From contig NZ_JBQCJW010000001.1 of the NCBI RefSeq assembly GCF_051967575.1, positions 1 to 64,000 on the forward strand: a stretch of DNA of 64,000 nucleotides, given 5' to 3'. The stretch is from Solibacillus silvestris_B. Its GTDB lineage: Bacteria; Bacillota; Bacilli; Bacillales_A; Planococcaceae. Shown one piece after another: positions 43,728 through 51,756 of this stretch (positions within the stretch are counted from its first letter, which is position 1; each line of letters opens with the position of its first letter). The notes below the pieces were generated by a model that was given only the letters and a program-made list of their open reading frames with translations, ran no database searches and had not been told where the DNA came from. Both the position numbers and the translations under genes were made by a program.

Positions 43728-44531
43728 TTAATTAGTCGCTTCATACCGTATCATTGACCAAAAGCCGATATCCACAAAACCAATGCGTTTATAAATACTT
43801 CCTGCAGCCGGATTATCATAAAATAAACAAACCGTTTTTCCTTCCGCAAATAAATCGCGGCAAAGCTTTAGCATCGCATGTGTCGCATAGCCCTTCTTTT
43901 CGTAGCCCGGCCTTGTGCCCACACCTACAATCATAGCGGATTGTGAATTTTCTGCTGTTGTTGATGCAGATGAAACCATCACTCCTTGCGCATCCCGAAT
44001 CATATATGTACGCCCCGTTTTAAATTTCTCCGCGCGCTCTCTTGCTTCCACACTGAATGTACCTGTGGAAAATTCAGGTATGGAGCTTAGCATTTCTATA
44101 TTTTCTACATACTCATGCGGCTGTAGATATGTCACATCCGAAAAGTCCAAATCCGAAATTGGAACTGATAATTCCGTGCATTTTGCGTAATACGTTTCAC
44201 TGTCCCTCCGGATATGGCGTTCAATATATTGGCGTAATGGCAATACTAAATGCCGCAGTCCTGAAATTTCGATTTGTCCTTTATTTTCATTAATGATTCT
44301 TGCAAAACCCGCCACATCATAGTCCCCATTACTATATGGAATATAATTCTGATCATAGCGCAGTAAAATCGCGATAAGCCGTTCGTCGTCAAATTGCCCC
44401 CATAAATCTTGAATATCCGACTCAAAGCCATATGCCTCAATATCTCCAATAATGAATAAATTCTCGGCAGGCTTCTTCTCAACTAACTCCATAACAAGAT
44501 CATGGTCAGTATTTTTTAATTTTCTTATCAT
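43728..44531 (-). CDS. GNAT acetyltransferase with N-terminal domain
   Basis: 267 residues. N-terminal half (about 1-130) resembles the GNAT_acetyltr_2/YitH-like non-catalytic half; the C-terminal GNAT half has VGVGTRPGYEKKGYATHAML (acetyl-CoA loop PGYEKKGYA) and LFYDNPAAGSIYKRIGFVDIGFW. Start at 44531 has GGGGGG upstream. Substrate unknown. Confidence 0.87.
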   Translation of the reverse strand: MIRKLKNTDHDLVMELVEKKPAENLFIIGDIEAYGFESDIQDLWGQFDDERLIAILLRYDQNYIPYSNGDYDVAGFARIINENKGQIEISGLRHLVLPLRQYIERHIRRDSETYYAKCTELSVPISDLDFSDVTYLQPHEYVENIEMLSSIPEFSTGTFSVEARERAEKFKTGRTYMIRDAQGVMVSSASTTAENSQSAMIVGVGTRPGYEKKGYATHAMLKLCRDLFAEGKTVCLFYDNPAAGSIYKRIGFVDIGFWSMIRYEATN

Positions 44532-44725
44532 ATAAACCCCCCTTTTTTTCTGATAATTCATTATACTCCGTAAATACAGGGAATGTAAAAAAAGACCAAG
44601 CAAATTCATTACTTAGTCGATTGATGATTGTTGCTCATTTTTTTTTATCAATTTTCTTTTTTTCATTTTGTACTTTTAAAAAAAAAGGAGCCAATTACTC
44701 CGATCCAAAGCGGAACTAAAAATGC

Positions 44726-44841
44726 CTATTTAAAATTTTGGTATTGCTCCCGGTAAATATCAAATGCCGCTAATATAATCGGAATGACTCCAAATAAAGT
44801 CATCATAAAAATATATTGTCGAGTTTTTTCAAACGTTTCAT
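44726..44841 (-). pseudogene. Frameshifted small membrane protein
   Basis: An ATG at 44841 with GAGGTGAAC upstream opens MKRLKKLDNIFL then stops at TGA after a run of five T. Adding one T would continue into MTLFGVIPIILAAFDIYREQ and end at TAG (44726), giving a 38-residue single-helix protein. So this is a mini-gene broken by one base in a homopolymer, a sequencing error, or a slippage site. It is the last gene of the PadR-DUF2812 cluster. Confidence 0.5.
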
Positions 44842-44845
44842 CTGT

Positions 44846-45028
44846 TCACCTCAATTGCTTTAATTGACGAATTTTTCTATGGTATTTATAAAACGTATAG
44901 CTATACCAAACAACAAGCGCTGTATACATAATAATGAGTACGTTTAGCCAATCATAATCTGCATAAAGCTTTGCGGCCAGCGAGCTTAATGCAGCGATTC
45001 CAAAACCGATTATAAATATGAGCACCAC
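44846..45028 (-). CDS. Small two-helix membrane protein of PadR cluster
   Basis: About 60 residues from the GTG at 45028: two membrane helices (about 2-22 and 28-48) and a basic tail (YKYHRKIRQLKQLR). The frame is open further upstream into the DUF2812 gene (reading DRDRRRRN before the first helix) and the true start is uncertain; no good binding site is seen. Its stop codon lies 4 bases before the next mini-gene start. Family unknown. Confidence 0.5.
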   Translation of the reverse strand: MVLIFIIGFGIAALSSLAAKLYADYDWLNVLIIMYTALVVWYSYTFYKYHRKIRQLKQLR

Positions 45029-45051
45029 ATTACGGCGTCTTCGGTCACGGT

Positions 45052-45387
45052 CTATAACTGATGAGTGATCCGAAAAAATTTCCTGCCCTCGGCTGAAATA
45101 AAAATATACTTCAAATAAGAATGGTTTTTAGCTATAAGCTCCCAGCCTGTCTCATGGAAAAGTTCCTTATAATCGTCAAATTCTTCTCTATTTTTTATAG
45201 TTCTATAATCAATTTTATAGTGCATATTTTTCGCATCTAAATCGACATGGAAATGATAGTGATTTTCTGCAAGCCCCCCCTTGCTGTAATCTACGAGACG
45301 CCAGCCACTTTGCGCAAGCTCGTTCAGCCAATGTTCTTCATCCTCAAATGAATTGAATTTTTTGCTTAATGTTCGTGTAAATGCCAT
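45052..45387 (-). CDS. DUF2812-domain protein
   Basis: 111 residues starting MAFTRTLSKKFNSF. The pattern EEHWLNELAQSGWRLVDY and YKELFHETGWELIAKNHSYLKYIF is the DUF2812 family, regularly found directly after a PadR regulator. The family usually has membrane helices after this domain; here they appear to be encoded in the next small gene (44846-45028), suggesting a split. The start at 45387 follows GAGGGATAAT, one base after the PadR stop. Confidence 0.8.
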   Translation of the reverse strand: MAFTRTLSKKFNSFEDEEHWLNELAQSGWRLVDYSKGGLAENHYHFHVDLDAKNMHYKIDYRTIKNREEFDDYKELFHETGWELIAKNHSYLKYIFISAEGRKFFRITHQL

Positions 45388-45388
45388 A

Positions 45389-45700
45389 TTATCCCTCATG
45401 TTTAAATTTGTATGTAAATGATAATAATTTTTCATAACGTCGTTGTTCTTCAATTAGTGTGTTCCGTCCTGCTTGTGTAATGGCATAAATTTTTTTCTTG
45501 CGGTTATCTAAATCCACTCCAACAACCTCAATCAATTTTTGTTTTTCTATATTTTTTAATACCCCATAAAGTGTGCCGGGAGCGATTTCATACTGCCCTT
45601 CGCTTACATCAAAAATTGTTTTAATAATGCCGTAGCCATGCATCGGTTCTTTTAATAATGCCAATAAAATTAAATAAGTCGGTTCTGATAATAGAATCAT
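45389..45700 (-). CDS. PadR-family transcriptional regulator
   Basis: 103 residues. Winged helix: EPTYLILLALLKEPMHGYGIIKTI and APGTLYGVLKNIEKQKLIE, wing with NRKKKIYAITQAGRN, then one dimer helix. PadR proteins linked to DUF2812 repress their own operon and respond to membrane-active or phenolic compounds. TGGAGGGGCT precedes the ATG. The promoter contains a perfect palindrome downstream of the -10 box. Confidence 0.93.
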   Translation of the reverse strand: MILLSEPTYLILLALLKEPMHGYGIIKTIFDVSEGQYEIAPGTLYGVLKNIEKQKLIEVVGVDLDNRKKKIYAITQAGRNTLIEEQRRYEKLLSFTYKFKHEG

Positions 45701-45721
45701 AGCCCCTCCATATAATGACTG

Positions 45722-45770
45722 TCGATATATCGATAGCCATATATTAAAACAGATATATATCGAGTGTCAA
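45722..45770 (-). promoter_or_regulatory. Promoter and palindromic operator of padR operon
   Basis: On the minus strand TTGACA (complement of 45765-45770), 18-base spacer, TAATAT (complement of 45741-45746). The perfect 12-base palindrome TCGATATATCGA (45722-45733) lies just after the -10, and a similar CTCGATATATAT lies in the spacer. Confidence 0.65.
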
Positions 45771-45775
45771 GATAT

Positions 45776-46175
45776 AAAGTGCCCCTTAGATTTCTGCTTT
45801 TCATCATATTTAACAAAGCCCATATTAATCGAGATGTAAGCATATCTTAAACAAAATATTCATTCGTTTGACTCCCGCATTCTTTTATAGTTATATAATG
45901 AGCATACGATTATTTCTCAAAGCGATTTTGGTCTGATTAATTACTATTAGAAGAATGTATTGCTGATTATTGGATATGGACGCTGATTTTTTGATCGTAA
46001 AAGGTACAGCCTTATATATTGCTATATTAGCTAAACTTTTATCCAGCTCTTCCGTAAATTAGTCAGCTTCGTTTTAAGGTGCACAAGCACATATTTAAAA
46101 TCTATCAACTATTTGCCGGTTCCCAGATTTGTTGCGGAAATCGCCATACAAAATGAGGACGTAAAGGAGATTAGG
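45776..46175. other. 400-base intergenic region
   Basis: AT-rich, no supported gene. It contains a TTTGACT/TATAAT pair with poor (20-base) spacing near 45876-45900 and repeat copy B near its right end. Confidence 0.4.
46031..46067 (+). repeat. Leader-associated repeat, copy B
   Basis: Partner of the repeat at 42125-42160; shares AAACTTTT and GTAAATTAGT with a trailing AGC, and again precedes a small membrane-protein gene. Confidence 0.45.
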
Positions 46176-46499
46176 ATGCCAGTGGATTTCAATATTTATT
46201 TTTTCTTTCAGTTTGGCTTTAGCACCGCTATCATTTCAGCCTTATTAATCGGTTCTTATTTTTATTACAAGAAAAAACCGAAAGTGGATAAAGGCTTTAA
46301 ATTTGCTTATTATGGTCTTTCGTACCGCCGCAAGTTTTTACGCACAATGTATTCAATTCCGATTTATATTCTTTCGCTGGCAATTATTTATTTTGCTGCA
46401 GGATTTTCTGATTTTTTTATATTTTCCACAACTTTACTAGCGGTTTTACTTGTCATTCAAGCTTCATACAATTATATAAAATGGCAAAAAGAATTGTAA
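46176..46499 (+). CDS. Small membrane protein (three helices)
   Basis: 107 residues from the ATG at 46176, which has AAAGGAGAT upstream. Three membrane segments (about 9-29, 56-75, 79-98) separated by a basic loop (YYKKKPKVDKG, YRRKF). It resembles DUF3899-type proteins only in general layout; I do not claim membership. The longer frame from 46113 has no binding site. A terminator follows directly. Confidence 0.6.
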   Translation: MPVDFNIYFFFQFGFSTAIISALLIGSYFYYKKKPKVDKGFKFAYYGLSYRRKFLRTMYSIPIYILSLAIIYFAAGFSDFFIFSTTLLAVLLVIQASYNYIKWQKEL

Positions 46500-46532
46500 A
46501 AAGCCTGAGTTTTCCGGAGCTCAGGCTTTTGC
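46499..46532. terminator. Bidirectional terminator
   Basis: AAAGCCTGAG pairs with CTCAGGCTTT around TTTTCCGGAG, with A-run before and T-run after, between converging genes. Confidence 0.85.
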
Positions 46533-46548
46533 TGTTTCGCTTTATAAA

Positions 46549-46986
46549 TTATTTCACACCGCTCGAACCAAAGCCTTGTCCACCGCGCTCTGAATTTGAG
46601 AGTTCTTCCACTTCCACAATGAAAACTTGCGGAACATATTGCACGACTAATTGGGCAATCCGCATATGTTTTTCGATTTTGAATGGCTCTTTACTATGAT
46701 TGATTAAAACAACGCCTATTTCTCCTCGATATCCTGCATCGATTGTACCGGGGCTATTTAACACGGTAATTCCGTTTTTCAACGCTAAACCGCTTCGGGG
46801 GCGTACTTGTGCTTCCGTGCCTTCCGGTAATTCGATTTGGAGACCTGTTTTGATCAATTGATAGTCGCCCGGCTGCAGAACTTTTTCTTCCACCGAGCTT
46901 AAATCCATACCCGCATCACCTTGCCGCGCTTGTTTTGGCAAAATTGCTTCTGAATGTATCTTTTTTATTTTTAACTGGATTGACAT
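46549..46986 (-). CDS. dut: dUTP diphosphatase
   Basis: 145 residues, trimeric all-beta dUTPase. Motifs in order: DAGMDL (1), RPRSGLALKNG (2), LNSPGTIDAGYRGEI (3, with catalytic Asp), RIAQLVVQ (4) and ERGGQGFGSSG (5), so it is complete. It hydrolyses dUTP to dUMP, preventing uracil entry into DNA and supplying dTMP synthesis. Start at 46986 preferred over the longer frame because homology begins at MSIQLKIKK; the binding site is weak. It lies beside the ribonucleotide reductase operon, in the opposite direction. Confidence 0.93.
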   Translation of the reverse strand: MSIQLKIKKIHSEAILPKQARQGDAGMDLSSVEEKVLQPGDYQLIKTGLQIELPEGTEAQVRPRSGLALKNGITVLNSPGTIDAGYRGEIGVVLINHSKEPFKIEKHMRIAQLVVQYVPQVFIVEVEELSNSERGGQGFGSSGVK

Positions 46987-47121
46987 TTCGGACCAACTTT
47001 CTAATAATTGATAAAGATGCATATTCACATTTTATTAATAACGAAAACATATTTAGAAAAAAATTTCAACTCATATTTTTATAGGCTCTTCGACGGAATT
47101 GTCCGACTTCTGCTTGGATAC

Positions 47122-47150
47122 TTTACTTTTCTAATCGGAAAGCTTATACT
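47122..47150 (+). promoter_or_regulatory. Promoter of nrd riboswitch transcript
   Basis: TTTACT (47122-47127), 17-base spacer, TATACT (47145-47150), about 45 bases before the cobalamin aptamer. Confidence 0.55.
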
Positions 47151-47189
47151 CAAATCAACTATATATTGTGTTTTTTTATCGCGGTACTA

Positions 47190-47334
47190 CTAAATGTAGT
47201 TTAATAGGGAAGTTTGGTGCAATTCCAACGCTGTCCCCGCAACTGTAAATGCTGACTGATGACGGAAATACCACTGTGCTTTTTTGCATGGGAAGGTCTG
47301 TCTGATGAACGACGCAAAGCCAGGAGACCTGCCG
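47190..47334 (+). ncRNA. Cobalamin riboswitch before nrdHIEF
   Basis: Contains the conserved blocks: TAGGGAAGTTTGGTGCAATT, the B12 core CTGTCCCCGCAACTGTAA, GGGAAGG and GCCAGGAGACCTGCC. Downstream are a hairpin (47368-47400) and a terminator. High adenosylcobalamin should stop transcription of the B12-independent reductase genes. Confidence 0.95.
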
Positions 47335-47400
47335 CCATAAAACTATGTACATTTCTTCGGGGAATAGGAAATGGAGGCGCTATTTTTCCGTTTCCATTTC

Positions 47401-47437
47401 AAGCTATCCTGTTTTTCCCGGGATAGCTTTTTTTATT
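47401..47437 (+). terminator. Riboswitch terminator before nrdH
   Basis: AAGCTATCC pairs with GGGATAGCTT and is followed by TTTTTTTATTT, between the aptamer and nrdH. The neighbouring hairpin GAAATGGA/TCCATTTC may be part of the switch. Confidence 0.85.
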
Positions 47438-47508
47438 TGATACAGTCATCTCCCCCTGATATGCGCGGCACAATTACTAGTAATATTTATATAGCGAGGG
47501 ATTCTATC

Positions 47509-47733
47509 ATGAAACTTTACACGAAAACAATTTGTCCAAAATGCCTATGGGTGAAATCGGAGCTTGATGCTGCCAACTTGGAGGTTGAAATCATTAATAT
47601 TGATCTTGACGAATCGGCCAAACAAAAAGTAATCGAGGCAGGTTTTCTTTCTGTGCCGTTATTTGAAATAAACGGCGAATTTATTGCAGAGCCGACTTCT
47701 ATTATCGATCGCATTTCTGAAATGACTGCATGA
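47509..47733 (+). CDS. nrdH: Glutaredoxin-like NrdH redoxin
   Basis: 74 residues, a glutaredoxin fold that receives electrons from thioredoxin reductase and reduces NrdE. Active site CPKC at residues 9-12 (unusual relative to the common CMQC or CVQC); FLSVPLFEING carries the cis-Pro. The true start is the ATG at 47509 with GAGGG upstream; the longer frame runs through the terminator. It overlaps nrdI by ATGA. First gene of the riboswitch-controlled operon. Confidence 0.93.
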   Translation: MKLYTKTICPKCLWVKSELDAANLEVEIINIDLDESAKQKVIEAGFLSVPLFEINGEFIAEPTSIIDRISEMTA

Positions 47734-48098
47734 TCATTTTTGCTTCACGGACTGGCAATATACGATCCATTATTCAAAAACTCGGCTTGCCTGCGAAAGA
47801 TATAGCAGAGGTGGAGGAAGTTGATGCACCGTATCTTTTATTTACGTATACGGATGGATTAGGCTCTGTTCCCCCTATCGTCGACCAGTTCATGACTGCT
47901 AATCACGATCAATGCAAAGGAATTATCGTTAGCGGAAACCGGAATTTCGGTCATGCTTTCTTCGGTCGTGCAGGTGACCTTTTAGCTGCAAAATACGGTA
48001 TTCCGTTAATCGAAAAAGTGGAAATGCGTGGAACTCCGGCAAATTATGAAGCGATTACAGATTACTATTACTCCATTTGGAAAGAGGCATCGATATGA
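47730..48098 (+). CDS. nrdI: NrdI flavodoxin-like activator
   Basis: 122 residues. An FMN protein that supplies the oxidant for the dimanganese-tyrosyl cofactor of NrdF. FASRTGNIRS binds the FMN phosphate, TYTDGLGSVPP and SGNRNFGHAFFGRAG form the flavin loops. Start overlaps the nrdH stop and its stop overlaps the nrdE start (both ATGA). Confidence 0.95.
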   Translation: MIIFASRTGNIRSIIQKLGLPAKDIAEVEEVDAPYLLFTYTDGLGSVPPIVDQFMTANHDQCKGIIVSGNRNFGHAFFGRAGDLLAAKYGIPLIEKVEMRGTPANYEAITDYYYSIWKEASI

Positions 48099-50188
48099 AA
48101 CAGTATTTAAAATTAAATAACGATATTCTGAACCGTTACCGTGCTACAGGCGAACTGGATTTGGCGAAAGATAAAGAAGCAACACGGCGCTATTTTCTGG
48201 AAGACGTCAATGTCCGTTTACGTTATTTCATCGATATTGAGGAAAAAGTGCGCTATTTAGTTGATGAAGGCTATTACGAAAAAGCGTTTCTTGATCTATA
48301 CTCGATGGAATTCATTAAGCAAATGTACAAAAAAGCCTATTCATACAAATTCCGATTCCCTTCATTCATGAGTGCTTCAAAGTTCTATGAAAGCTATGCG
48401 ATGAAAAGCCGTGACGGAAAGGAAATTCTGGAAAAGTATGAGGACCGAATCGTCATTATCGCCCTTTATTTAGCACAAGGCGACGAAGCGCTGGCGGAAA
48501 AGGCCATTGAAGCGGTCATGACTGCCTACCAGCCTGCGACACCTACTGCATTGAACAGCGGGAAAAAGGCGCGCGGCGAGCTTGTATCATGCTTTAAATT
48601 AACGATGGATGACACGATGAATTCAATCGCCGAGAATATCGGCTATTGTCTTGAGCTTTCCCGTTTAGGCGGCGGCGTCGGGGTAAACTTGACCGATTTG
48701 CGTCCGCTAGGGGATCCGATTAAAGGGATTTTGAACCGTGCGAGCGGAGTTATGCCTGTTGCGAAGCTGCTGGAAAACTCTTTCTCATATTCGAATCAGC
48801 TTGGCCAACGAAACGGTTCCGGCGTCGTATATTTGAACGTCTTCCATGGTGATATTGAAGCGTTCATTTCTTCCAAAAAACCAAATGCCGATGACAAAAT
48901 CCGTTTAGCTACTCTATCAACAGGGATTATTTTACCGGATATTTTCTTTGAACTGATGCGACGAGATAAAGATATCGTCTTATTCAGTTCTTATGATATT
49001 TACAAAGAATACGGCAAACGGATGTCGGAAATTTCGATTACGGAAATGTACTACGAGCTATTGGATAATCCGAACATCCGTAAACTAAAACGATTAAATG
49101 CCCGCAAACTATATACAGAAGTAAAAAAAGCACAATTTGAATCAGGCTACCCGTTCGAAATTCTGGACGATAATGTCAATAACGCCCATCCATTAAAGGG
49201 AATCGGACGTGTGAAGATGTCGAATTTATGCACGGAAATTCTTCAGTACCAGCAAACAGGCGTTATTAGTAATCAAAACGAACCAAACGAATACGGGCTG
49301 GATGTATCCTGTAACTTAGGCTCAATCGACATTCATGAAGCAACGAAAGTTCAGGATTTCGGACAGCTTGTCGATACAGCGATGCGCCTTTTGACGAATG
49401 TTTCGACGATGACCGATATCGTCAACGTCCCTTCTGTATCAAAGGCAAACAAAGTGATGCACTCTGTCGGATTGGGTGTCATGAACTTGCATGGTCACCT
49501 TGTACAAAGCGGCATCCGTTATGGTTCCAAAGAGTCGATTGAATTTATCGATGCATTCATGGAAGCTTTGAATTATTATTCATTAAAAGCGTCGATGGAA
49601 ATCGCGAAGGAAAAGAAAGAAACGTTTTATCGTTTCGAGGACAGCGATTATGCGAGCGGGGTTTATTTTGAAAGCTATGTTAATAAAGAGGAAAAAGAAC
49701 TGCTACCGGAAGTAATTAAAGCACTAGGAGCAACCCCTATCATTACACAGACAATGTGGAGACAGTTAAAGTCTGATGTATTAGAGCATGGATTGTTCCA
49801 TTCATACAGGCTCGCAATCGCTCCCACTGGAAGTATCTCCTACATCCGCAGCTGTACGGCTTCCATCGCACCGGTAACAGAGCGTGTGGAAGTAAGAGAC
49901 TATGCGGATAGCCGCACGATTTATCCGATGCCATTTTTAACGAATGACAATCAAGAGCTATATACCGAAGCTTATGAAGTGAACCCGTATGAACTGATCG
50001 ACCTTTACGCAGCTGCCCAACAGCATGTGGACCAAGGCATTTCCATGACGCTTTACGTTACAGATCAATGGAACACCGAACAATTGGCAAAAGCTTATAT
50101 TTATGCATGGACAAAAGGAATTAAATCCGTTTATTATGTCCGTCAACGTTTACTAACAATTGAGGAGTGTGTCGCATGTCAAATTTAA
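48095..50188 (+). CDS. nrdE: Class Ib ribonucleotide reductase large subunit
   Basis: 697 residues from the ATG at 48095 (AGAGG upstream). It reduces ribonucleoside diphosphates. NLCTEILQ (active-site Cys and Glu), LELSRLGGGVGVNLT, the Tyr pair near the C-terminus (YYVRQRL) and the redox tail ECVACQI are present. The short N-terminus without an ATP cone is the class Ib form. It overlaps nrdF by 13 bases. Confidence 0.97.
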   Translation: MKQYLKLNNDILNRYRATGELDLAKDKEATRRYFLEDVNVRLRYFIDIEEKVRYLVDEGYYEKAFLDLYSMEFIKQMYKKAYSYKFRFPSFMSASKFYESYAMKSRDGKEILEKYEDRIVIIALYLAQGDEALAEKAIEAVMTAYQPATPTALNSGKKARGELVSCFKLTMDDTMNSIAENIGYCLELSRLGGGVGVNLTDLRPLGDPIKGILNRASGVMPVAKLLENSFSYSNQLGQRNGSGVVYLNVFHGDIEAFISSKKPNADDKIRLATLSTGIILPDIFFELMRRDKDIVLFSSYDIYKEYGKRMSEISITEMYYELLDNPNIRKLKRLNARKLYTEVKKAQFESGYPFEILDDNVNNAHPLKGIGRVKMSNLCTEILQYQQTGVISNQNEPNEYGLDVSCNLGSIDIHEATKVQDFGQLVDTAMRLLTNVSTMTDIVNVPSVSKANKVMHSVGLGVMNLHGHLVQSGIRYGSKESIEFIDAFMEALNYYSLKASMEIAKEKKETFYRFEDSDYASGVYFESYVNKEEKELLPEVIKALGATPIITQTMWRQLKSDVLEHGLFHSYRLAIAPTGSISYIRSCTASIAPVTERVEVRDYADSRTIYPMPFLTNDNQELYTEAYEVNPYELIDLYAAAQQHVDQGISMTLYVTDQWNTEQLAKAYIYAWTKGIKSVYYVRQRLLTIEECVACQI

Positions 50189-51138
50189 CGTATAAAGCAG
50201 TCAACTGGAACACGCCCACAAGCGAACTTGCACGCATTTTCTGGGATCAGCAATGGAAGCAGATCTGGTTCCCCGAAGAAATCGCCGTAAGTAAAGATGT
50301 TAAGCAATGGAAGGAATTCGAACATCAGGATACATACAAAAAAGTGTTCGGAGGCTTAACATTGCTCGATACGGTCCAAACGAATATCGGCATGAACGAA
50401 ATCGCGAAATTCACGCCGGATTTTCAGGAAAAAGCTGTTTTAACCGTATTCGGCTCATTTGAAGCGATCCACGCGAAATCTTATTCGTATATATTCACAA
50501 CCCTTTGTACAAACACGGAAATTGACGAAGTGTTTGAATGGGTACAAAAAAACGAGTTTCTTCAATATAAAGCTAATCGCATTGGGGAGGTTTATACCGC
50601 GATAAAAGAAGATGATCCAGAAAGCTTATGGAAAGCGATGTATGCTTCTGTCATGCTTGAAAGCTTCCTGTTCTATTCAGGCTTCTTCTACCCCCTTTAT
50701 TTAGGCGGGCAAGGCATACTGAGAAACAGTGCCGAAGTGATCAGTTTAATTTTGCGTGACGAGTCCATTCATGGAGTGGCAGTCGGCTTTTTCGCGCAGA
50801 ACATATTTAAAACGTTCACAACGGAAAAACAGCAAGAACTAACATTATGGGGCTACGAATATTTGCTCGATTTATATCAAAACGAAATGAAGTATACAGA
50901 TGACTTATATGCGGAAACAGGGCTATCCCCGGAAGTGAAGAAATACGTGCGATATAATGCAAACAAAGCATTGATGAATTTGGGGCTGGATACGATGTTC
51001 CCAGACGAGGAAGTGAATCCAGTTGTCATGAACGGCATTTCCAACACAGGGTCCACATATGATTTCTTCAGCCAAAAAGGAGCGACTTACGCAGTAGCAA
51101 AAGTCGCCCCAATAACGGATGATACGTTTAAGTTTTAA
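50176..51138 (+). CDS. nrdF: Class Ib ribonucleotide reductase small subunit
   Basis: 320 residues, four-helix ferritin-like fold holding the metal centre and tyrosyl radical. Ligands are visible in LDTVQTNI (Asp), GSFEAIHAKSYSYIF (Glu, His; radical Tyr next to it) and LRDESIHGVAVGFF (Glu, His). GAGGAGTG precedes the ATG at 50176. Last gene of the operon, followed by a long terminator hairpin. Confidence 0.97.
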   Translation: MSNLTYKAVNWNTPTSELARIFWDQQWKQIWFPEEIAVSKDVKQWKEFEHQDTYKKVFGGLTLLDTVQTNIGMNEIAKFTPDFQEKAVLTVFGSFEAIHAKSYSYIFTTLCTNTEIDEVFEWVQKNEFLQYKANRIGEVYTAIKEDDPESLWKAMYASVMLESFLFYSGFFYPLYLGGQGILRNSAEVISLILRDESIHGVAVGFFAQNIFKTFTTEKQQELTLWGYEYLLDLYQNEMKYTDDLYAETGLSPEVKKYVRYNANKALMNLGLDTMFPDEEVNPVVMNGISNTGSTYDFFSQKGATYAVAKVAPITDDTFKF

Positions 51139-51162
51139 ATGATGGATAATATCCCGTAAAGA

Positions 51163-51217
51163 AAAGAGCTGCCACGAAAAGAAACGATAAAATTTATCTT
51201 TTCGGACGGCTCTTTCT
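51163..51217. terminator. Terminator between nrdF and converging operon
   Basis: GAGCTGCCACGAAAAGA pairs with TCTTTTCGGACGGCTC; flanked by an A-run and TTTCTTCC, so it can act both ways. Confidence 0.8.
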
Positions 51218-51231
51218 TCCTATTTAATAGG

Positions 51232-51756
51232 TTATTTTAAAATATAGGATTTCGTATGGAACGGAATCTCCTCCACCCCGTTTAATTCATTCACGTATAG
51301 TGCGAGCACTGCAGCAATATTCGACAAAATGCCTGTAAACTTAAAAATAAGCTGTGGTACAGGCTCTTCTTTATTGCAATGATGGAGCGCACGGTATACA
51401 AGCTTTGCGTCATTTCGGACTTGGTGAAGATGGATTGCTCCTAAACAGCCTTGGGGAATGACGAAATGCTTTGTTTTTTCCCCTACTAGCCCGCAATAAT
51501 GATCATAGCGCCCACTTAGCCATTCAATATCCTGCTCTGTAATCGCAAGCATTCCCCGTACAGAACCATTTGCATGATACACCAATTCCTGCATTTTCAT
51601 TAAATCTTCTTTTACACTTTGTTCCGTTTCTTTCACTAAATACGGCAATACCATTCCGATTGAAACTGTTAAGCAGTCTGATAGCAGCTCATAGTCCACT
51701 TTACAGCTCTTTTCGCGCATATAAGTATAACAAATGTATCGTAAATCCTTCTTCAT
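51232..51756 (-). CDS. Divergent PduO-like corrinoid adenosyltransferase
   Basis: 174 residues. The C-terminal half matches PduO-type ATP:cob(I)alamin adenosyltransferases: FVIPQGCLGAIHLHQVRNDA (usual FxLPGG...AxLHxxRxxxRRAER) and FKFTGILSNIAAVLALYVNE (usual NRLSDLLFxxAR). The N-terminal GDxGxT ATP loop is absent and the second Arg cluster is changed, so activity is uncertain. Start at 51756 with AAGGAG; overlaps the preceding gene by ATGA. Last gene of the btu operon, which supports a role in making or handling adenosylcobalamin. Confidence 0.65.
   Translation of the reverse strand: MKKDLRYICYTYMREKSCKVDYELLSDCLTVSIGMVLPYLVKETEQSVKEDLMKMQELVYHANGSVRGMLAITEQDIEWLSGRYDHYCGLVGEKTKHFVIPQGCLGAIHLHQVRNDAKLVYRALHHCNKEEPVPQLIFKFTGILSNIAAVLALYVNELNGVEEIPFHTKSYILK

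Noticed and set aside
47008..47193. 61-codon ORF before the nrd riboswitch
   Set aside because: It covers the predicted promoter, has no binding site, and its hydrophobic look follows from AT-rich sequence.
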